A stretch of 64,000 nt of DNA from Aldehydirespirator sp965116965 (GTDB taxonomy: Bacteria; Actinomycetota; Acidimicrobiia; Acidimicrobiales; Aldehydirespiratoraceae): contig OZ220743.1 of the NCBI GenBank assembly GCA_965116965.1, forward strand, positions 3,596,001 to 3,660,000. Reading direction: 5' to 3'. Every line of letters begins with the position of its first letter. Within the stretch, counting starts at the first letter, position 1. Below, piece by piece: positions 32,037 to 38,945 of the stretch. A program made the translations under genes and the position numbers. A model generated the notes under the pieces. That model saw only the letters and a list, made by a program, of their open reading frames with translations. It did not search any database and was not told the origin of the DNA.

Positions 32037-33187
32037 CTCTGCCGGCGCGGATCGCCATAGCCACCTACTCGGTGAGGCCCCGGGGCGGGGCGGTGCACAG
32101 CATGGAACTGGCCGAGGCCCTGGTGGCCGAGGGCGTCGACGCGACCCTGGTCGCTCTGGGCGACCCGGCCGAGGGGTTCTTCCGGCCCACCGAGGTGCCG
32201 GTGCACATCGTCGAGGCCCCACCGCGGAAGGGCACGCTGACAGAGCGAGTCTTCTCGCACATCGCGGCCCTCGCATCGGGACTGGCCGAACTCGCCGACC
32301 GCTTCGACATCGTGCACACCCAGGACTGCATCTCGGCCCGAGCCGCGGCCCGGATCCGCGACGGCGGCGCCGGGTTCCGGGTCTTCCGCACGGTGCACCA
32401 CATCGACGACTTCGCCACCCCGGCGCTGATCGAGTGCCAGGACGCGGCCATAACCGAGCCAGACCGGGTGCTGGTGGTGAGCGAGCCGTGGCGGCGGCGC
32501 CTGCTCGCCGACTACGACGTGACCGCCGCGGTGGTCACCAACGGGGTGAGGGGCGAACGATTCGCGGGCGCCGGCCGGCCCGCGGGCGAGCGGGCCGACC
32601 TGCGGGCACGGATCTCCGCCGGGGAGCGCCACGTGTACTTGACGGTGGGAGGCATCGAGCCCCGCAAGGGCTCGCGCTACCTGGTCGAGGCGCTGGGACT
32701 GCTCAAGGCGAGCCCGGGCCGGCCCCCGATGCTGGCCGTGGTGGGCGGGCACTCCTTCCAGGACTACCGGGCCTACCGGGACGAGGTGCTCGGATCGCTG
32801 GGCTCGCACGGTCTGCGCTTGGGAGACGATGTGGTGCTGGTGGGCACGGTTCCCGACTCCGAGTTGCCCGGCTGGTTCGGTGCGGCCGACAGCTTCGTGT
32901 TCCCGTCGATCAGCGAGGGCTGGGGTCTCGTCATCCTGGAGGCTCAGGCTGCTGGTCTGCCGGTGGTCGCCTCCGACATCGAGGTGTTCCGGGAGTTCCT
33001 CACCCATGACGTCGACGCGGTGTTGACCGAGGCGGCCAATCCCTCGTCTCTGGCGGCCGGCATGGCCCGGGTGCGCGACGACCCCGAACTGGTGCGCCGG
33101 CTGCGGGCGGGCGGGGCTGCCACCGCCGACCGCTACTCGTGGACCAGCACCGCCCGGCGCCACATAGAGCTCTACGCAGAGGCCTGA
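32033..33187 (+). CDS. GT4 glycosyltransferase, MSMEG_0565 Nit1C family
   Basis: A 384-residue GT-B glycosyltransferase. Family-specific pieces are RIAIATYSVRPRGGAVHSME, FDIVHTQDCISARAAAR, RTVHHIDDFATP, LTVGGIEPRKGSRYLVEALG and the nucleotide-sugar motif FPSISEGWGLVILEAQAAGL. The start is GTG 32033, in a GTGA overlap with fdrA. It belongs to the glycosyltransferase type found in mycobacterial Nit1C clusters, where its product is unknown. The gene ends 15 bp inside the convergent cbtA gene. Confidence 0.83.
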   Translation: MTLPARIAIATYSVRPRGGAVHSMELAEALVAEGVDATLVALGDPAEGFFRPTEVPVHIVEAPPRKGTLTERVFSHIAALASGLAELADRFDIVHTQDCISARAAARIRDGGAGFRVFRTVHHIDDFATPALIECQDAAITEPDRVLVVSEPWRRRLLADYDVTAAVVTNGVRGERFAGAGRPAGERADLRARISAGERHVYLTVGGIEPRKGSRYLVEALGLLKASPGRPPMLAVVGGHSFQDYRAYRDEVLGSLGSHGLRLGDDVVLVGTVPDSELPGWFGAADSFVFPSISEGWGLVILEAQAAGLPVVASDIEVFREFLTHDVDAVLTEAANPSSLAAGMARVRDDPELVRRLRAGGAATADRYSWTSTARRHIELYAEA

Positions 33188-33876
33188 ACTCTCGGCGGCC
33201 GCGAGAGCAGGGTGCCGGTTACCAGGGCCAGCACCGCCCAGGCCGTGGCCAGGCTTCCCAGCGAGGCCAGGCGGAACCGCCACACCAGGTCGGCCGGGGC
33301 GTCGATGGCGTCGGGGTTCGCGGGCAGGGCCAGGAAGATCACGACGAGCCCGGCACCGTAGAGCGCGGCCGTCGCCCAGACCTTGGCGACCGCCGACCGC
33401 GCGACCCGCCGATGGAACCGCCACACGGCCCAGATCAGCAGGATGGAGAGGCCCAGCACGGCGAAGTACAGCAGGGTGCGCTCGTTGACGGTGTCGGGGT
33501 CGCCTACCGCCGGCGGATTGGCCGGATACTTCAGGAACGGCACCAGAACCACGGCTACGAAACCGAAGAACCCGAGCCGGAGCGAGGCGGCCAGGGGTGT
33601 GGACGCCGCCAGCCGGGACCCCACCGCGGCGAGCACGACGGAGAAGATGACGCCCAGGGCCAGCCCGAACACGACGAGGCCGACGGCGCCGCCGATCTCT
33701 TGCACTCCCCGGCTGAAGAGGTCCTCGTGATGGGCGCCGCCAGTGGCGTGGCTGATGCTGTCCTCCAAGGCGATGGCATCGCGTATCGGTCCCCGGCCGG
33801 CGGTCGCCGCGAACCCCGCCGACGCAGAGCCGGCGGCCAGACCGGCCAGGCAGCCGACCCCCAGGATCCGCTTCAT
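33172..33876 (-). CDS. cbtA: CbtA cobalt transporter subunit
   Basis: A 234-residue integral membrane protein with a hydrophobic N-terminus (ILGVGCLAGLAAGSASAGFA) and about five more hydrophobic helices, including GAVGLVVFGLALGVIFSVVL and LYFAVLGLSILLIWAVWRF. HATGGAHHEDLF supplies an external His cluster. CbtA/CbtB pairs are predicted cobalt importers, usually under B12 control. The start is ATG 33876. Placement at the edge of a cluster with cobalt nitrile hydratase suggests that it feeds the hydratase. No B12 riboswitch was seen upstream of the pair. It is a standard pair with cbtB, 16 bp upstream. Confidence 0.82.
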   Translation of the reverse strand: MKRILGVGCLAGLAAGSASAGFAATAGRGPIRDAIALEDSISHATGGAHHEDLFSRGVQEIGGAVGLVVFGLALGVIFSVVLAAVGSRLAASTPLAASLRLGFFGFVAVVLVPFLKYPANPPAVGDPDTVNERTLLYFAVLGLSILLIWAVWRFHRRVARSAVAKVWATAALYGAGLVVIFLALPANPDAIDAPADLVWRFRLASLGSLATAWAVLALVTGTLLSRPPRVQASA

Positions 33877-33892
33877 GCGGCCGGTGGAGCGC

Positions 33893-34096
33893 TCAGTGGC
33901 AGGGAACGCCCAAGAAGTGACGGCCGTCGTGGAAGAACTCGTGGAGGGTCTCGGCGACATGGCTGAGCACGGCGCCGTTCTCGAGCATGACGAAGTACGA
34001 GACCACCGCGGCGAGCGCAACGAGCGCCCAAGCCCACACCGGCACGTCGATCTCGGGGAGAGCCGGTACGGGTGCGGGCAATGCGTGCGTTTCCAT
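33893..34096 (-). CDS. cbtB: CbtB cobalt transporter subunit
   Basis: A 67-residue single-span protein with one hydrophobic helix (VWAWALVALAAVVSYFVML) and the typical metal-binding C-terminus HEFFHDGRHFLGVPCH. It is the small partner of CbtA and lies directly upstream of it. The ATG at 34096 is chosen because a longer in-frame start at 34138 adds non-conserved residues. No Shine-Dalgarno is visible, so the mRNA may be leaderless. Confidence 0.85.
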   Translation of the reverse strand: METHALPAPVPALPEIDVPVWAWALVALAAVVSYFVMLENGAVLSHVAETLHEFFHDGRHFLGVPCH

Positions 34097-34102
34097 GGCA
34101 GC

Positions 34103-34115
34103 AGTGTCGCACACT
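34103..34115. promoter_or_regulatory. Inverted repeat before cbtB, candidate metal-regulator site
   Basis: AGTGT-CGC-ACACT is a perfect dyad whose nearer edge is 6 bp upstream of the cbtB ATG. Such a position would block transcription or initiation of a leaderless mRNA. The binding protein is unknown. Confidence 0.3.
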
Positions 34116-34176
34116 CCGGGCACTGGCACCAAGGCCACAGCCCGCTAGACGCCGGCCGCTGGTTGAGGCGGGCAGT

Positions 34177-34674
34177 TCAGGGACCGTCGTCGGTGTACAT
34201 GCACCAGACGCCGGTCTCGGCCGCGTACCGCAGCACGTCGAGCACATCGGTCTCGGAGCGGCGAGGATCGAAGAGCCAGCGCCTGACGTCGGCTCGTCCG
34301 TGGTCCGTCCATCCCCCTTCGGGGTCCCGGTAGACAAGTCCCAACCCCGCGGCCGCTAGCTCCTCGGGCGTCCAGCCCTCCCGCCGCAACAGGACATGCC
34401 CCTGAAGGTCGACTGCGGCCTCTGCGGCGTGGGCGACCCAGCGGACCGGGTCGTCGGCCCCGCTGCGCAGACGGGGACCTCCCAGCGGGGACTCGTCGTG
34501 GAGTCTCAGGACTCCCTCGACGGGGCGGACCAGGGTCCGGGCCAGAATGCCGTCGGGCAGGAAGGCCGGGCGCAGGAATCCCTCGTCCGCGGGCGCGCCC
34601 TGCACTCGCCTCACCGTGTCCGCGGCGATGTCGCGGGCCTCCTCCGGGTACAGGATCAAGGTTCGAAGTTGCAT
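34177..34674 (-). CDS. Unknown 165-residue protein
   Basis: A soluble, acidic/basic mixed protein starting MQLRTLILYPEEARDIAADT. It contains charged helical segments (RDIAADTVRRVQGAPADEGF) and a C-terminal VLRYAAETGVWCMYTDDGP. No known domain, metal motif or membrane span is seen. It stands alone between cbtB and the 506-residue unknown, 43 bp from the latter's stop codon and possibly cotranscribed with it. No function is proposed. Confidence 0.6.
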   Translation of the reverse strand: MQLRTLILYPEEARDIAADTVRRVQGAPADEGFLRPAFLPDGILARTLVRPVEGVLRLHDESPLGGPRLRSGADDPVRWVAHAAEAAVDLQGHVLLRREGWTPEELAAAGLGLVYRDPEGGWTDHGRADVRRWLFDPRRSETDVLDVLRYAAETGVWCMYTDDGP

Positions 34675-34717
34675 GGCCAGACTCCCAGGTTCAGACCCAG
34701 CGAAGCCTAGATCACGT

Positions 34718-36238
34718 TCACTCCCACTGCCGCGTGCGCCGCGTCCCGAGTGTGTCGGGCTCCGTCGGACCCATGCCCAGCAGGGCCTCGCCGGCCAGGG
34801 CAGTGGACGCCCAGGATACGTCGAGCCCGCAACTCATGGTCAACGCTGGGTTCTCGTCTCGAACCGGCTGAAGATCCCACAGCAGTGCGGGCCGGGAGCC
34901 GTGCCAGCGCACCGAGAACGACAGCACACCGTGGCGGGTCGCCAGCGAGCGAGCGTCAGTCGAGGAGCGGTCCCACGCCTCGGGCGGCACCGGCAGCATC
35001 GTGAGATGAGCGGGGGCCTCGGCTACCAGGCATTCCAGCAGGGACTCGATCCCGGCCAGGCCGTCACCGCCGAACGCGACGCTGTCTCGCACCGCGGCGG
35101 CGAGAGCGTCGCCGGATGCACGGACCGGTGGCACCGAAGCGGGAGACGGCCTCTCGGCTAGCAGGCGGCGGGCGTCCCGGGCCGCGGCCGGTGCCTCTGC
35201 CTCCAACACGGCGGCCACCTGTTCCAGGGCGAGACGGTCGAGATGGTCGCCCCCGGCCTCGGCCAGAGGACCGGCCAACTCCGCCAGGCCTGACACCCGA
35301 CCGGCTCGCAGCCGCCGCGACGCCAGGGCCCGCAGCGCGGCTGTCGCCACCGGCGGCAAGAGCATGAGATGCTCGACCTGGCCGACCAGCGCGTCCCTGG
35401 CCCTGTCGGCCTCGTCGGGAAGGCCCACCCGGTCGAGCACGACCGCGGCCCGGGCCACCGACAACGGTTGGGAACAGCCCGCAGCCAGGATCGAGGCAGC
35501 GATCCCACGCCGCCACGACCGGGCCGCCACTTCGTCGGGAAGGTCCACGGAAGCAGCCCGCTCAACCACAGCCCGCCAACCGGCCGCGACCTCCTCGGGC
35601 AAGCCGGCATTGCCCGCTGACTCGCCCTCGACCGGGACGCTGACCCGCAACGGCACCCGGGGTGCTAACGGAACCACCGCCGCCGCCGCGGCCATCCCGG
35701 CACGGCTTCGAGCCTCGCAATCCCCCGGGGGCGGCTGGGCCTGAACCGCACGCCACACCTCGCCGTCGTCGACGGCGGCTGCACCTCCGGGTGCACGCCC
35801 CAAGTCCACCGCGAGACGGCCATCGGCCAGCAGGCGAGATCCATTCACCGCGGCCGCGTTGACCGATCCGGTCACGGCTACGGCCAGGCTCACCGGCACG
35901 GGTGTGTCGTTGGTGAACTCCAGGGTGACCACCCGGCCCGCGGCGGCCCGCAGGACCACATCGCCTCCAGGCACTCTCATGGCCGTGGCGGAGACCGGCA
36001 TGTCATCGACCAGGCGCGAGCGCACGGCCGCCTCCGTTGCTGCGACGTGCCAACGATCCTCAGCGCCGACGGCCCAGCCCAATCGCCAGCGGGCACCGGC
36101 CAGGGCCACGGTCCCCGCCCGGTCGACCTCGGCCACCGGCCCGTCGAGGCCGCCGAGCAGCTCAGCGGCGCCGCCCTGCGACACCCCTGGCGAGGTTCCA
36201 GACCGGACCCTCACACGATGGGACCTGGGTGGCCTCAC
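34718..36238 (-). CDS. Large unknown protein downstream of gpsA
   Basis: A 506-residue protein starting at a GTG that overlaps the gpsA stop codon. The N-terminal 190 residues look beta-rich (ARWRLGWAVGAEDRWHVAAT, VVTLEFTNDTPVPVSLAVAV), like a sugar-binding or carbohydrate-processing sandwich. The rest is helical and Ala/Leu/Arg-rich, reminiscent of an alpha/alpha toroid (SWRRGIAASILAAGCSQPLS, AARDARRLLAERPSPAS). A glycosidase- or trehalase-like role is a guess. No catalytic acid motif is clear. Overlap with gpsA implies cotranslation. No signal peptide. Confidence 0.6.
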   Translation of the reverse strand: MRPPRSHRVRVRSGTSPGVSQGGAAELLGGLDGPVAEVDRAGTVALAGARWRLGWAVGAEDRWHVAATEAAVRSRLVDDMPVSATAMRVPGGDVVLRAAAGRVVTLEFTNDTPVPVSLAVAVTGSVNAAAVNGSRLLADGRLAVDLGRAPGGAAAVDDGEVWRAVQAQPPPGDCEARSRAGMAAAAAVVPLAPRVPLRVSVPVEGESAGNAGLPEEVAAGWRAVVERAASVDLPDEVAARSWRRGIAASILAAGCSQPLSVARAAVVLDRVGLPDEADRARDALVGQVEHLMLLPPVATAALRALASRRLRAGRVSGLAELAGPLAEAGGDHLDRLALEQVAAVLEAEAPAAARDARRLLAERPSPASVPPVRASGDALAAAVRDSVAFGGDGLAGIESLLECLVAEAPAHLTMLPVPPEAWDRSSTDARSLATRHGVLSFSVRWHGSRPALLWDLQPVRDENPALTMSCGLDVSWASTALAGEALLGMGPTEPDTLGTRRTRQWE

Positions 36239-37239
36239 CGGCGGGTTTCGCTGGTGGGGGGCCGGTCGAGCAGCGCCCGGTAGGCCGCGGCGGCGGGGCG
36301 GCCGTCCTCGATCACCGCCCGCACCTCCTCGGTGATCGGCATGTCCACTCCCAGCGAACGGGCCAGCGCGGCCACCACCGGCGTGGATCTGACGCCCTCG
36401 GCCACCTGGTCCATGGAGGCAACGATCTCGTCGATGGCCTCGCCCCGGCCCAGGCGCTCGCCCACATGGCGGTTGCGGCTCTGTGCGCTGACGCAGGTGG
36501 CCACGATGTCGCCGATTCCGGCCAGGCCTGCGAACGTCACGGGATCACCGCCGAGGGCCACTCCCAGCCGGGTCACCTCGGCCAGGCCCCGGGTGATGAG
36601 CGCGGCCCGGGTGTTGTCGCCGGCTTCGAGCCCGTCCGAGATGCCGGCGGCCAGGGCGATCACGTTCTTGGTGGCGCCCGCGATCTCGGCGCCGACGACG
36701 TCGGTGTGGGTGTACACCCGGAAGTCGCCTGCGCAGAAGGCGTCCTGGAGCCGCTCGGCCAGCGGCATGTCGGCCGGTGCCATGGCCAACGCCGCCGCGG
36801 CCGCCCGGCCGTCGAGGATCTCCTTGGCCAGGTTGGGTCCGGTGAGGACCCCGGCCGGACGGCCCGGAAGCTCGTCCGCCACCACCTCGGTCATCCGCAT
36901 GCGGGTGCGTGCCTCGAGGCCCTTGGTGAGCGACACCACCGGAGTGCCGTCGCCCACGTGGGGGCGCAGTAGCCGCACGGTGTCGCGGAAGCCGTGGGAC
37001 GGCACCGCCATAACCACCGCGCCGGCGCCCCCGACCGCCTCGCCGATGTCGGATGTGGCCCGCAGATCCGGGTGCAGCGTTCGACCGGGCAGGTAGCGGG
37101 GGTTCTCGCCCGCCGAGTTCACCGCTCTGGCGATCGCAGGGTCGCGGGTGTGGAGCACGGTGAGAGCATTGTGAGCGCAGAGGTGAGCGACGGTCGTGCC
37201 CCACGACCCGCCACCGATCACCGCGACCCGAAGGTTCAC
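36235..37239 (-). CDS. gpsA: Glycerol-3-phosphate dehydrogenase [NAD(P)+]
   Basis: Reduces dihydroxyacetone phosphate to glycerol 3-phosphate for phospholipid synthesis. The 334-residue protein has the N-terminal dinucleotide motif VIGGGSWGTT, then NPRYLPGRTLHPDL, VSLTKGLE, GPNLAKEI, the catalytic-domain signature GATKNVIALAAGISDGLEAG (Lys is catalytic) and AGIGDIVATCVSAQSRN. The start is GTG 37239, and a longer frame upstream runs into repeat sequence. Core metabolism, very likely functional. Confidence 0.93.
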   Translation of the reverse strand: MNLRVAVIGGGSWGTTVAHLCAHNALTVLHTRDPAIARAVNSAGENPRYLPGRTLHPDLRATSDIGEAVGGAGAVVMAVPSHGFRDTVRLLRPHVGDGTPVVSLTKGLEARTRMRMTEVVADELPGRPAGVLTGPNLAKEILDGRAAAAALAMAPADMPLAERLQDAFCAGDFRVYTHTDVVGAEIAGATKNVIALAAGISDGLEAGDNTRAALITRGLAEVTRLGVALGGDPVTFAGLAGIGDIVATCVSAQSRNRHVGERLGRGEAIDEIVASMDQVAEGVRSTPVVAALARSLGVDMPITEEVRAVIEDGRPAAAAYRALLDRPPTSETRR

Positions 37240-37300
37240 AGCCGCAACCGTAGAGGCCGAGCGGGTGGAGAGCGACCCACGAGCATGTCGGCGAGGATCT

Positions 37301-37400
37301 GAGCGAGGCCCCTGGGCCCGAGCGGCCCTCAGGTCGCAGCGAACAAGAGCGGAACATTGGGCCCGAGCGGCCCTCAGGTCGCAGCGACAACAGCGGGAGT
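37301..37400 (+). repeat. Dispersed intergenic repeat, two tandem copies (copy c)
   Basis: The core gggcccgagcggccctcagg followed by tcgcagcgaacaagagcgg occurs twice, from about 37301 and 37357, with a period near 57 bp. It fills the gap between gpsA and fbiD. It belongs to the same family as the elements at 23491, 45859, 47183 and 48356. The 37240-37508 interval otherwise holds no gene. Confidence 0.55.
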
Positions 37401-37508
37401 GAAGTCGATGCGTCGCGAGGGCTCTCGCCCGATCGCGCTCGCCCATAGACTCGCTCCAGAGGCCGAGCGGTCGCTCCAGTCCTCGAACGGAATGCCCGGA
37501 GGCGCCCA

Positions 37509-38135
37509 GTGGCATCGCCGCCAGTGTCCGAAGAGCCCGCCACCGCGGTGGTCGTGCCGATCCGCTCCTTCGACGGAGCCCTGTCGCGGCTGGAGCACGT
37601 CCTCGGCCGATCCGGCCGCCGTGACCTGATGCGCCACATGGCGGGCCGCGTGGTGGCCGCGGCCGGAGGCCTGCCGGTGCATGTCGCCACCGACGACGCC
37701 GAGGTGGCGGCTTGGGCCGCAGGCCTGGGGGCGGAGGTCGTGACGGCGGGCCGGGCGGGCCTGAACATCGCGGTGTCGGTGGCTGTGGACCAGCTGGCCG
37801 CAGCCGGAGTGGAGCGCGCCGTGGTGGCCCACGCAGACTTGGCGCTGGCGCGATCACTGCGTCCCGCGGTGGGTTCTGGGCTGGTGATCGTGCCCGATCG
37901 GCGACGCGACGGGTCGAACGTGCTGTGTGTGCCGACGGCCTGCGGGTTCCGCTTCTGCTACGGAACCGGCTCCTTCCAGCGCCACCTGGAGGAGGCCGGC
38001 CGGCTAGGGCTGGCCGTGACCGTGGTGGAGGACGACACCCTGGCCGCGGACGTCGACCATCCCGAGGACCTGCTGGCCCTGCCCGCTTCCGACCGCCTCG
38101 ACCTCGGCCTCGACCGTCTGGCGATGAGCCCGTGA
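37509..38135 (+). CDS. fbiD: Phosphoenolpyruvate (2-phospho-L-lactate) guanylyltransferase, F420 biosynthesis
   Basis: Transfers GMP to phosphoenolpyruvate or 2-phospholactate to build the F420 side chain. The 208-residue protein has the family blocks VVVPIRSFDGALSRL, HMAGRVVAAAGG, AHADLALARSLRP, VIVPDRRRDGSNVLCVPTAC and FCYGTGSFQRHLEEAGRLGL, then DVDHPEDLLAL. The GTG at 37509 is the start. It overlaps the PIG-L deacetylase gene by 4 bp. The luciferase-like oxidoreductases elsewhere in the window may use F420. Confidence 0.88.
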   Translation: MASPPVSEEPATAVVVPIRSFDGALSRLEHVLGRSGRRDLMRHMAGRVVAAAGGLPVHVATDDAEVAAWAAGLGAEVVTAGRAGLNIAVSVAVDQLAAAGVERAVVAHADLALARSLRPAVGSGLVIVPDRRRDGSNVLCVPTACGFRFCYGTGSFQRHLEEAGRLGLAVTVVEDDTLAADVDHPEDLLALPASDRLDLGLDRLAMSP

Positions 38136-38863
38136 CCACCGTCGACGTTGCCGTTCCCGCACGGGCGCTGGCCATCGGGGCCCACCCCGACGACATCGAG
38201 TTCGGCTGCGGGGCCACTCTGGCCAAGTGGGCTGAAGCCGGCTGCGAAGCGAGCCTGCTGATCTGCACCGACGGCTCCAAGGGAACCTGGGACGCCGGCG
38301 CCGACATCCCAGCTCTGGTGGAACGGCGACGGGCCGAGCAGTCCGAGGCTGCCCGCCGGCTCGGCGCCACCGGCGAGGTGCGCTTCCTGGGAGGGGTGGA
38401 CGGGGAACTGGAGGTGACCATGGCGCTGCGCAGCGGCATGGCCAAGGTCATCCGGGAGTTGCGCCCCGACGCGGTGCTGGGCCACGACCCGTTCAAGCGG
38501 TGGCGCCTGCACCCCGACCATCGGGCTGCCGGGTTCTTGTGCATGGACGCAGTGGTGGCCGCCCGCGACCCGCACTTCTTCAAGGAGCACGGTGTTCCAC
38601 ACCACCGCCCCGTCGAGTTGCTGCTGTTCGAATGCGAGGCTCCCGATCACGTGGAGCGGGTGGACGAGGCTCAGATCGATGCCAAGGTAAGCGCCCTGCT
38701 GGCCCACGAGAGCCAGTTCGTGAGCACCCACGGCATCGGCCCTGCCGACGACGGCACCGACAGTGCGGCGTTCCGGGCCCGCGTCGTCGAGAAGTGCCGC
38801 CACGCCGGACGCCGGGCGGGCCTGCCCTACGGCGAAGCCTTCAAGCGCGTCGAGCGGGTATAG
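38132..38863 (+). CDS. PIG-L/LmbE family deacetylase
   Basis: A 243-residue zinc-dependent N-deacetylase of GlcNAc-type substrates. Zinc ligands are in IGAHPDDIEFGCGATL (HPDD) and in LHPDHRAAG (HPDH). CTDGSKGTWD, AARRLGATGEVRFLGGVDGE and the conserved helix with RRRAEQSEAARRLG are typical. Such enzymes include MshB/Mca of mycothiol metabolism and LmbE of lincomycin synthesis. The substrate is not readable here. GTG 38132 overlaps the fbiD stop codon. Confidence 0.85.
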   Translation: MTTVDVAVPARALAIGAHPDDIEFGCGATLAKWAEAGCEASLLICTDGSKGTWDAGADIPALVERRRAEQSEAARRLGATGEVRFLGGVDGELEVTMALRSGMAKVIRELRPDAVLGHDPFKRWRLHPDHRAAGFLCMDAVVAARDPHFFKEHGVPHHRPVELLLFECEAPDHVERVDEAQIDAKVSALLAHESQFVSTHGIGPADDGTDSAAFRARVVEKCRHAGRRAGLPYGEAFKRVERV

Positions 38864-38945
38864 CCGGCCCAGATGCGCCCCAACGACCCCTGTCCAGCCA
38901 ACCTTGGTGCATGTCCAAACCCGACGCGACGCCCCACCCGGTGAC

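Noticed and set aside
34097..34176. B12 riboswitch before cbtBA
   Set aside because: No recognisable B12-box sequence and too little room. Only a short dyad is present.
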